Assembly (NCBI GenBank): GCA_015494435.1
Contig: WGBH01000002.1
Span: 1 to 10,434, forward strand
Direction: 5' to 3'
DNA: 10,434 nucleotides
Source of the DNA: Thiotrichaceae bacterium
GTDB taxonomy: Bacteria; Pseudomonadota; Gammaproteobacteria; Thiotrichales; Thiotrichaceae
Shown here: one piece after another, positions 1 through 5,968 of the stretch
Numbering within the stretch: position 1 is the stretch's first letter
How the letters are laid out: each line of letters starts with the position of its first letter
Notes under the pieces: generated by a model
Seen by the model: only the letters and a program-made list of their open reading frames with translations
What the model was told of the DNA's origin: nothing
Database searches by the model: none
Translations under genes and position numbers: made by a program

Positions 1-19
1 AGATGTGTATAAGAGACAG
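1..19 (+). other. Nextera/Tn5 mosaic-end adapter (artefact)
   Basis: The first 19 bases, AGATGTGTATAAGAGACAG, are exactly the Tn5 mosaic end used in tagmentation libraries. This is library sequence, not genome. An open frame can be read from a GTG inside it into the first gene, which adds five false residues (MYKRQ) to that protein. Confidence 0.97.
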
Positions 20-301
20 ATGTTATGCTTTGTTTATCGCAGTAAAAAAAATCCTGAGATGTATTTGTACTTGCCTGAAAAAGAGCGGTTTGAACGTGTT
101 CCTGAGTCGTTAATGAAATTAGTAGGCGCAGTCGAGTTTTCGTTTGAATTCGAGCTCAATACCAAACGCAAGCTTTTGCGCTATGAATCTGCGGAAGTCA
201 TGCGTAATTTATTAGACAATGGTTTCTTCTTACAAATGCCCCCTAATCGTTATCGTTCAGATAATGATGGTAAATTAGGAATAAATCTTCAAGGCTTTTA
301 A
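20..301 (+). CDS. ycgL: YcgL domain-containing protein (5' end at contig edge)
   Basis: This is a small protein of about 93 residues from the YcgL family (formerly DUF709), whose biochemical role is not established. The family pattern is clear: an opening MLCFVYRS like the MFCVIYRS of E. coli YcgL, then MYLYL, then RVPESLMK, and a late GFFLQMPP matching the usual GYYLQLPP. The length is close to the family's usual 90-110 residues. The ATG at position 20 directly follows the adapter, so no ribosome binding site can be seen. It could be the true start, or the gene could be cut with an internal Met posing as the start. It converges on the next gene with only 12 nt between the stop codons and no hairpin. 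Membership of this mainly gammaproteobacterial family is a useful taxonomic hint. Confidence 0.85.
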   Translation: MLCFVYRSKKNPEMYLYLPEKERFERVPESLMKLVGAVEFSFEFELNTKRKLLRYESAEVMRNLLDNGFFLQMPPNRYRSDNDGKLGINLQGF

Positions 302-313
302 AAAATATTCTTG

Positions 314-1600
314 TTACTTAATCATCAATGATAATTCTTCAAATTTGCGTTGCATTGCAAGATTTTCAAATGGCACGATATCAGGGATTTGAATATTCAT
401 TAAAGCACTGAAAGAAGCTTGATTTGTTTTCATCAACTGAATCAAATCGGCACTAATTTTCACCGTATCATAAGTATTTTTAGCCACTTGATAATCATTG
501 GCGATTAAATTCCTTGCTTTGATGACCTTCGCTTTTTGCTGATTGAGTTGTTGCGCATAAAGTTTAGCAACTTTAAGCGTCAGTTGTTGTGCCTTGAGGT
601 TTTTACGCAATAAATCTCTACGATTAGCTTGTGTTTCAGATGAAAGCAAGCGGGTTGATTCTTCGCTGATACGACGGGTTTCCATGCTAATTAGCTCAAT
701 TTTTGGTAGATACTCTTGATCTAACTTTTTGATATAGCTATCTTGCATATTCATCACAAGTTTTAACAACACAACGTGCATCCCATAGTATTTACGTGCT
801 TGATTAATATTTTCGTTAGACTCTTTAGTTAGGCTCATTAATTGGGCTGTAATATCTTCTAATACATTATATACCAATGTCATTTTAATAATATCATCAG
901 CATCTACACGAGAAAGTAGAATGTCTACTTGCTGATTGTTTAAAAATAACCCTGAGGCATTAAAGCGTTTTTTTAGAATATCTTTTTCATTATTAACACG
1001 TCGTATTAGTTCATCAATATCCGCTTTGGCTTTTTCAATTTTTTTATCGTATATCACTCTATCAGCATTATCTGCCACAATACGTTTTTCTTGATAATGA
1101 GAGATGGTATTTTTTTTATCATTTATTTTTTCTTTTAACGCCTCAATATTATGACGGTTTCTGCTAATTTCAGGGCTAGAAAGCAAAGCTTCAATCACTT
1201 CAAATACTTCAATTTGATCTTCACCTAAGGAAGCTTTATCCGCACCAAAAAAGCGTGAAGCAGGTGCTGCATCAATTTGCGTATTAAGATTCAGTGCGCT
1301 ATCAAGATTATTTAGAACATCCTTCCAGATGGTTTGTATATGTTCGCGTTTTTGCTGTTCAATAATTTGTGGGGTTACCATACCAGAGCTTATTGAATCT
1401 AATTGCATTTTATCATAATAGTCTTTAGATTTTTCAAATGCTTTATTGGTGTATTCTTTACCACTTTTATAGGCAGTATCGCTGACTTCTTTGGTACTTT
1501 TCCAAGCATCATTAAGGGTATCCCGCCAGTCAGCATGACAGGTTTGCGTGATTAGAAGAGCAAAGGGGAGAAGCAAGAATTTAAGTTTATTTTTAGTCAT
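314..1600 (-). CDS. Exported coiled-coil protein of unknown function
   Basis: I do not recognise this 428-residue protein. It begins with a classical Sec signal peptide: a basic MTKNKLK, a hydrophobic LLLPFALLI stretch, and a likely signal peptidase I site after residue 23 (CHA|DW). The Cys at 21 is not in a proper lipobox, so a lipoprotein is less likely. The mature protein is highly charged and almost entirely helical in appearance. Heptad-like stretches lie around residues 150-215 (rich in K, E, D, I) and 255-400 (with many Q, K, R, L). No second membrane segment or catalytic motif is evident. It is probably periplasmic. No good Shine-Dalgarno precedes the ATG, but the signal peptide supports this start. 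It lies downstream of the DUF1624 gene on the same strand with a 92-nt gap, so read-through is possible but a shared role is not shown. Confidence 0.75.
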   Translation of the reverse strand: MTKNKLKFLLLPFALLITQTCHADWRDTLNDAWKSTKEVSDTAYKSGKEYTNKAFEKSKDYYDKMQLDSISSGMVTPQIIEQQKREHIQTIWKDVLNNLDSALNLNTQIDAAPASRFFGADKASLGEDQIEVFEVIEALLSSPEISRNRHNIEALKEKINDKKNTISHYQEKRIVADNADRVIYDKKIEKAKADIDELIRRVNNEKDILKKRFNASGLFLNNQQVDILLSRVDADDIIKMTLVYNVLEDITAQLMSLTKESNENINQARKYYGMHVVLLKLVMNMQDSYIKKLDQEYLPKIELISMETRRISEESTRLLSSETQANRRDLLRKNLKAQQLTLKVAKLYAQQLNQQKAKVIKARNLIANDYQVAKNTYDTVKISADLIQLMKTNQASFSALMNIQIPDIVPFENLAMQRKFEELSLMIK

Positions 1601-1692
1601 AGTATGAATATTTTGCTTTGTAAGTAAAAATGAAGATTAGAGTGTTTGTATTGATTAAAAATCTCTTTGAAGCACCTTAAACGTTGAACATT

Positions 1693-2430
1693 CTATTCTA
1701 TTTTTAATTCTAAATCTTTTGCTAACAAAGAAAAGAGCATCACAAGACCAAATAAAATAGGTTGATGAAGCATGTAAATTAGCAATGAATGTCGTCCTAA
1801 GAATCCTATTTTTTTACTGATCACATTCGGTTGTAATTGCGGATAAATATGCCAGCCTTTAGCCACTAGAAATATCCCAATCAATACCAATGCAAACCAA
1901 GGGAAAACGGTGACTAAATCTTCCGTATAATAAAGTGGAAGTTGCAAAGGTTGTTGCAATAAGGAAAATAATGCTTCAGTGTGTAACCAACCTAAAAAAT
2001 AACCGATTAATATAATCATTGCAGTGATCAATGATAACCAAGGTTTACCTAAAAACAATAAGCCTAACCATGAAGCGAATAGAATAAAATGCAAAATGCC
2101 AAAATAAATCCATGATTCTGGAAATTGCAAATAACTCGCAATACTCACCAAAATGGCTGCCACACCAAGCACTAAGGTGCGTTTTTTAACACAGTACCAG
2201 CAAATCCCTTGCGCATGTGTCAAGGCTAAGCTCATTCCCATCGTGGTTAAAAACAGTGAAATAATAACGGCTCTAAATCCACGCCAAAATAAATCGGTAT
2301 CCATATCAAGCTGAAGATAGTTAAAATTATCCAAATCAAAGCAGAAATGGTAAATCACCATAAAGAGAATAGCGATACCGCGAGTAACATCGAGATAATG
2401 GAGGCGTTGTTGCTTCAAAATATATTCCAT
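1693..2430 (-). CDS. DUF1624 / HGSNAT-like multi-pass membrane protein
   Basis: This is a 245-residue inner-membrane protein of the DUF1624 family, related to the catalytic domain of heparan-alpha-glucosaminide N-acetyltransferase and to other membrane acyltransferases. The signature is present in order: YLDVTRGIAILFMVIYHF at residues 12-29, with the His at 28 in the place of the family's catalytic His; GILHFI at 111-116; FPWFALVLIGI at 176-186; and LGRHSLLIYMLHQPIL at 211-226. I see roughly seven hydrophobic segments. The substrate of the bacterial members is generally unknown, so transfer of an acyl group to an envelope sugar is inference. No Shine-Dalgarno precedes the ATG, but the first family motif begins at residue 12, so no later start is possible. 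The strong terminator upstream separates it from cbbM, so it should have its own promoter, which I could not place. Confidence 0.82.
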   Translation of the reverse strand: MEYILKQQRLHYLDVTRGIAILFMVIYHFCFDLDNFNYLQLDMDTDLFWRGFRAVIISLFLTTMGMSLALTHAQGICWYCVKKRTLVLGVAAILVSIASYLQFPESWIYFGILHFILFASWLGLLFLGKPWLSLITAMIILIGYFLGWLHTEALFSLLQQPLQLPLYYTEDLVTVFPWFALVLIGIFLVAKGWHIYPQLQPNVISKKIGFLGRHSLLIYMLHQPILFGLVMLFSLLAKDLELKIE

Positions 2431-2514
2431 TGGTTAAAATACTATAAGAAAGTTTCAAGCATAGCACCGCATTTCACCTCTTGCTCATAATTCCTGAATC
2501 AAAATCACACGCAT

Positions 2515-2550
2515 AAAAAAGCCTTATCTAATAAAAGATAAGGCTTTTTT
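2515..2550 (-). terminator. Intrinsic terminator after cbbM
   Basis: A perfect 9-bp stem (GCCTTATCT at 2521-2529 with AGATAAGGC at 2536-2544) encloses a 6-nt loop and is flanked by A6 (2515-2520) and T6 (2545-2550). On the minus strand this gives a stem followed by a U-tract 30-65 nt past the cbbM stop, so it should end the cbbM transcript. Its symmetry means it could work in either direction, but no plus-strand transcript is expected here. Confidence 0.9.
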
Positions 2551-2579
2551 ATTGTTTACAAGTAATTAAGATAAACAGC

Positions 2580-3956
2580 TTACTTATGTACGCCTAGCTT
2601 CTCTCTCCATCCTGGGTAAAGCTTATCAGCATCACCTGGGAAAGATTCAAATGCACGCGCAAATTCTTTGTGATCTTTAGCAAACTCAACAGGATCAGCG
2701 CCTTCTAAGTAACATTGGTAAGATTGTCTTAATGAGATTGCACCAGCAGCTGGACTGTCAATATGTCCATAAGAACCGCCACCTGATGTATTGATGACGT
2801 TACCGTGACCTAAATTCTCAAAGAAACCTGGTAGACGTAGTGCATTCATGCCACCCGAGATGATTGGTGTGGTTGGCTTCATTCCGTGCCATTTCTGGTA
2901 GTAGAAAGGCCCTTGACACTCATCACGCTCAATCATATAAGCGATTATTTTATCATCCGCGCCACCTTCCATTTTACCGTAGCCCATTGTACCGACATGG
3001 ATACCAGAAGCACCCATTAAACGAGACATTTTGGCGAGGATATAAGCGGTGTAACCACGCTTAGAAGAAGGTGATGTAATCATGCCGTGACCCGCACGAT
3101 GGTAGTGCAAATATTGGCTAGGGTATTGACGACGTGCTGTCGTCACCATACCAGGGCCGCCAACAAAACCATCAACTAAGAATGCAAGGCGAGGCGCATC
3201 TTCACCGAATGTTTCTAGTGCAAAATCAGCACGAGCACACATTTCATAATGATCATCAGCGGTGATATTCATTGAGAAAAGCTTTGCTTCACCTGTTTCA
3301 TCTTGAGCACGTTTCATTGCATCATGCACCAGAGGGATAACTTTTTTGACAGGACAGAAAACTTGGTTACCTTGAGGTTCATCATTTTTGATGAAATCAC
3401 CACCTAGCCAGAATTGGTAAGCCGCTTCAGCAAATGGCTCAGGACGTAAACCAAGCTTAGGCTTGATAATTGTACCTGCAATATAACCACCGTTATCACG
3501 GTCACGACCTAATAGTGTCCATAAATCATTAATTGATTTTGCAGGACCATCAAATAATGCCAACATAGCAGGTGGTATATAAAAATCTTGCATTTGTGCG
3601 TGAGCGATATCACCCATGCCTTGGTTATTACCAATAGCCATAGTCAGAAATGAAACGATCATGGCACGACCGTCTGTTACGTTACGGTCAAATAATACAT
3701 TTGGGTAGGCAATTTTCATAATGCCTTTAGCTTCGTCGATTTCATAGACCATCGCATCAACGTCTTTGGTGAAATCGTCTGTGGTAGAAACTTCGACGTT
3801 CGTACCCGTTGAAGACTCCGCTGCAAAGTGAGCAGCCGCTTCTAAATAACCTGGGCCATTTGGCTCCATAGTGTAAGCAACAAGAATATGCTTACCTTCT
3901 GCAATTAGCGTATCTTCATCAAGACTTAAATCTGCATAACGACCTGACTGATCCAT
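2580..3956 (-). CDS. cbbM: Ribulose-1,5-bisphosphate carboxylase/oxygenase, form II
   Basis: This is the form II RuBisCO large subunit, which carboxylates ribulose-1,5-bisphosphate in the Calvin cycle and needs no small subunit. The 458 residues align along their length with the Rhodospirillum rubrum type (466 aa). The expected active-site residues are in place: Asn110 in GNNQGMGD, Lys165 in TIIKPKLGL, the carbamylated Lys190 with metal ligands Asp192 and Glu193 in GGDFIKNDEPQ, His286 in HYHRAGHG, His320, loop-6 Lys328 in TMGYGKMEGG, Ser367 in ISGGMNALR, and the phosphate-binding Gly392-394. No key residue is missing. AAAGGAA at 3966-3972 is a good ribosome binding site for this ATG. The gene stands alone between its promoter region and a strong terminator, so it is probably a single-gene transcript. 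It is divergent from cbbR, its likely activator. No form I genes or carboxysome genes are seen nearby. Confidence 0.98.
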   Translation of the reverse strand: MDQSGRYADLSLDEDTLIAEGKHILVAYTMEPNGPGYLEAAAHFAAESSTGTNVEVSTTDDFTKDVDAMVYEIDEAKGIMKIAYPNVLFDRNVTDGRAMIVSFLTMAIGNNQGMGDIAHAQMQDFYIPPAMLALFDGPAKSINDLWTLLGRDRDNGGYIAGTIIKPKLGLRPEPFAEAAYQFWLGGDFIKNDEPQGNQVFCPVKKVIPLVHDAMKRAQDETGEAKLFSMNITADDHYEMCARADFALETFGEDAPRLAFLVDGFVGGPGMVTTARRQYPSQYLHYHRAGHGMITSPSSKRGYTAYILAKMSRLMGASGIHVGTMGYGKMEGGADDKIIAYMIERDECQGPFYYQKWHGMKPTTPIISGGMNALRLPGFFENLGHGNVINTSGGGSYGHIDSPAAGAISLRQSYQCYLEGADPVEFAKDHKEFARAFESFPGDADKLYPGWREKLGVHK

Positions 3957-4098
3957 TTTTATAGATTCCTTTGTTATGGGTGATAAGATCGACTCATTTG
4001 TGTAGCCCTGAATCGATGTGTAACACCCTTTAAAAATAGTAAATTATTAAAAGCCTGTATAAATCTAGTACTTGAATCCTGTAACTAGATAAACAGTG
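3957..4098 (-). promoter_or_regulatory. Predicted cbbM 5' leader with two possible hairpins
   Basis: If cbbM starts from the predicted promoter, its mRNA has a leader of about 141 nt. Near its 5' end is a perfect 7-bp inverted repeat (ATCTAGT 4063-4069 with ACTAGAT 4084-4090, 14-nt loop). An outer 4-bp pairing (4055-4058 with 4093-4096) could extend it. Closer to the start codon a 9-bp stem with one mismatch or G-U pair can form (3988-3996 with 4009-4017, 12-nt loop). The ribosome binding site at 3966-3972 lies outside both. This resembles no riboswitch class I know. A role in mRNA stability or translation is only a guess. Confidence 0.35.
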
Positions 4099-4104
4099 CG
4101 AGGC

Positions 4105-4132
4105 ATTATACCCATCTAAAAAATATAAGCAA
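4105..4132 (-). promoter_or_regulatory. Predicted sigma70 promoter of cbbM
   Basis: On the minus strand a perfect -10 hexamer TATAAT (4105-4110) lies 16 bp from a partial -35 TTGCTT (4127-4132). Transcription should start near 4097-4098. The poor -35 is what one expects for a promoter needing a LysR-type activator, and one of the two dyads overlaps that -35. Confidence 0.6.
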
Positions 4133-4139
4133 AAATTAT
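4125..4139. promoter_or_regulatory. Putative CbbR activation site (proximal dyad)
   Basis: ATAAGCAAAAATTAT fits the pattern ATAA-N7-TTAT, which contains the TNA-N7-TNA motif reported for CbbR sites. Its centre is about 34 bp upstream of the predicted cbbM start point and it covers the -35 element, the usual place for the weaker activation half of a LysR-type operator. Confidence 0.5.
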
Positions 4140-4155
4140 TCTTGGATATTTATTT

Positions 4156-4170
4156 ATAAGAATTACTTAT
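4156..4170. promoter_or_regulatory. Putative CbbR recognition site (distal dyad)
   Basis: ATAAGAATTACTTAT is a 5-bp perfect inverted repeat (ATAAG/CTTAT) with a 5-bp centre and also fits ATAA-N7-TTAT. Its centre is about 65 bp upstream of the predicted cbbM start point, the classical position of the LysR-type recognition site. It is exactly 31 bp, about three helical turns, from the proximal dyad. It lies only 18 bp before the cbbR start codon, so binding here should also repress cbbR. Confidence 0.55.
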
Positions 4171-4171
4171 G

Positions 4172-4177
4172 TATACT
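4172..4177 (+). promoter_or_regulatory. Possible -10 element of cbbR
   Basis: TATACT lies 10 bp before the cbbR ATG. Used as a -10 it would give a leader of only about 4 nt, in keeping with the lack of a Shine-Dalgarno before cbbR. The -35 in register (TTTATT) is poor. A rival -10, TATAAG at 4155-4160, overlaps the distal dyad and would give a leader of about 20 nt. Confidence 0.3.
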
Positions 4178-4187
4178 GGCGCATCCT

Positions 4188-5126
4188 ATGAAAATTACCA
4201 TATCACAATTGCATATTTTTGAAGCATTGGTCAAAACCAAGAGTTATACGCGTGCAGCTAAATCATTGGGTAAAACGCAACCTGGGGTATCAGCACAGAT
4301 GAAACAATTAGAAGAGTATGTGTCTAACCCTCTGTTTGAACGCCATGGCAATGAGATCGTATTAACCAGCATAGGGAATATTTTATATGAGCAAATAAAA
4401 GCCACCTTGATTCAATACCAGAATATAGAAACAGCTATTGAAAAAATTAAAGATATTGAAGTAGGTTGTATTGCTATTTCGGCAGCCACTACCTGTAACC
4501 ACTTTATTTCGCATATGCTAGCTGATTTCGTACATCAATATGATCAAATTAGTTTTTCTTTGGAGATTACCAATCGTGCTCAACTATTAAAGCAGTTGCA
4601 AAATTATGTACCTGATTTTGTAGTAATGGGTGAGCCACCTGCTGGACTTAAACTAGAATCTGAAGAAATTATGCCAAATCCCTTAGTGATGATTGCTAGC
4701 CCTCATCATAGATTTGCAAAATTAGCCCAGACAAAACAACTTCAGTTACAGGATATTCGTCATGCTGTGTTTGTAATGCGTGAAAAAGGCTCTGGTACAC
4801 GAGCCACAATTGAACGGCATTTTAAACAGCAGGGGCATTGCTGTAAAAGCTCGTTTGAAATGGGTAGCAATGAAGCCACTAAACATGCGGTTATTGCAGG
4901 ATTAGGGATTGGCATTGTTCCCTTGCATACCATAAAAATAGAGCTAGAATCTAATAACTTAGTGATTTTAAATGTAAAAAGTCTACCGATTATGCGTAAT
5001 TGGCATATTGTCACTCGCAAAGGTAAACATTTATCGCCCGCTGCTAAAGCCTTTCGCACCCATATTTTGCAGAATGCGGATAAATATAGAGAAACCTATC
5101 AATCGCTTATCCCCAAATTTTTTTGA
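4188..5126 (+). CDS. cbbR: LysR-type regulator of CO2 fixation, CbbR
   Basis: This is a 312-residue LysR-type transcriptional regulator. The N-terminal winged helix-turn-helix spans about residues 1-60, with the recognition region at 18-43 (YTRAAKSLGKTQPGVSAQMK then QLEE). A linker helix and an effector domain (about 90-300) follow. In the effector domain FVMREKGSGTR is typical of CbbR proteins. Family members bind the cbb promoter and respond to metabolites such as RuBP, phosphoenolpyruvate or NADPH; which one acts here cannot be read from sequence. The identification rests on the divergent pairing with cbbM and on the family look. The start is supported by the HTH beginning almost at once. 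There is no Shine-Dalgarno before it, so initiation may be leaderless or weak. Only 17 nt separate its stop from cbbQ, which suggests one cbbR-cbbQ-cbbO transcript. Negative autoregulation is likely because the distal dyad lies in its promoter. Confidence 0.93.
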   Translation: MKITISQLHIFEALVKTKSYTRAAKSLGKTQPGVSAQMKQLEEYVSNPLFERHGNEIVLTSIGNILYEQIKATLIQYQNIETAIEKIKDIEVGCIAISAATTCNHFISHMLADFVHQYDQISFSLEITNRAQLLKQLQNYVPDFVVMGEPPAGLKLESEEIMPNPLVMIASPHHRFAKLAQTKQLQLQDIRHAVFVMREKGSGTRATIERHFKQQGHCCKSSFEMGSNEATKHAVIAGLGIGIVPLHTIKIELESNNLVILNVKSLPIMRNWHIVTRKGKHLSPAAKAFRTHILQNADKYRETYQSLIPKFF

Positions 5127-5143
5127 TACATTGAGAAATACAC

Positions 5144-5953
5144 ATGTCTGAAGTAGATATCGAACAATATAAAATTAATCATGAACCTTTTTATCACGTC
5201 CAAGAAGACGAGATCAACGAATACCAAGCCGCTTATAATGCACGCTTGCCTGTGATGGTAAAAGGACCAACAGGCTGTGGCAAATCTCGTTTTATTGAAC
5301 ATATGGCATGGAAACTTGATAGACCACTGATTACGGTTGCCTGCAATGAAGATATGACCGCCTCTGATTTAGTCGGTCGTTATTTATTAGACGCTAATGG
5401 CACCCGTTGGGTCGATGGTCCATTGACCGTTGCAGCGCGTATTGGGGCGATTTGTTACTTAGATGAAATTGTTGAAGCGCGTCAAGATACAACCGTTGTG
5501 ATTCATCCATTGACAGATCATCGTCGTGAATTACCGTTAGATAAAAAAGGGGAAACGGTTCATGCACATAAAGATTTTCAACTGGTGATTTCTTATAACC
5601 CTGGCTATCAAAGTTTAATGAAGGAGCTAAAGCAATCCACTAAACAACGCTTTGTCGCTATGGATTTTGATTATGCACCTACTAAAGTTGAACAAGGTAT
5701 TGTCGAAAGAGAAGCCACTATTGATGCGGATACCGCTAAAAAATTAGTCCAAATTGGTAAAGTGGCTAGAAATCTAAAAGGGCATGGCTTAGATGAAGGT
5801 ATTTCTACTCGCCTATTAGTTTATGCTGCAAGTTTGATCAATCAGGGTATTAAGCCTACCAGTGCTTGCCGTATGGCGTTAGTGCGTCCGATTACCGATG
5901 ATGCAGATATTCGCCAAACATTAGAGCATGCGATTGATACCATTTTTGTTTAA
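5144..5953 (+). CDS. cbbQ: RuBisCO activase AAA+ subunit CbbQ
   Basis: CbbQ is the AAA+ motor of the CbbQO activase: a hexameric ring that hydrolyses ATP and, with CbbO, releases inhibitory sugar phosphates from RuBisCO. The 269 residues match the usual length. Visible motifs are Walker A GPTGCGKS at 41-48, Walker B ICYLDE at 103-108 (Asp107, Glu108), sensor-1 Asn152 in SYNPGYQ, and the CbbQ/NirQ/NorQ hallmark ELKQSTKQRFVAMDFDY at 161-177, whose Arg169 is a candidate arginine finger. A short C-terminal CbbQ_C-type segment follows. NorQ and NirQ paralogues look alike, but the adjacent cbbO and the divergent cbbM favour CbbQ, here probably of the type that serves form II RuBisCO. The ribosome binding site is weak (GAGAA about 8 nt before the ATG), so coupling to cbbR translation is possible. 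Confidence 0.95.
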   Translation: MSEVDIEQYKINHEPFYHVQEDEINEYQAAYNARLPVMVKGPTGCGKSRFIEHMAWKLDRPLITVACNEDMTASDLVGRYLLDANGTRWVDGPLTVAARIGAICYLDEIVEARQDTTVVIHPLTDHRRELPLDKKGETVHAHKDFQLVISYNPGYQSLMKELKQSTKQRFVAMDFDYAPTKVEQGIVEREATIDADTAKKLVQIGKVARNLKGHGLDEGISTRLLVYAASLINQGIKPTSACRMALVRPITDDADIRQTLEHAIDTIFV

Positions 5954-5968
5954 TTTTTGCAGTTTATA

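Noticed and set aside
5..19. GTG start of the first frame giving an N-terminal MYKRQ
   Set aside because: These codons lie inside the Tn5 mosaic end, so they are library sequence; the earliest real start seen is the ATG at 20.
1537..1545. Lipobox in the exported coiled-coil protein (Cys21)
   Set aside because: The residues before Cys (T-Q-T) do not fit the usual L-[AS]-[GA]-C pattern; a signal peptidase I site after Ala23 fits better.
2864..3064. 66-codon frame on the plus strand inside cbbM
   Set aside because: It is antisense to a fully conserved RuBisCO gene and its protein resembles nothing; a shadow of codon bias.
4760..5302. Minus-strand frames of 99 and 67 codons across cbbR and the start of cbbQ
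   Set aside because: They oppose well-supported genes with complete family motifs and have no credible start signals.
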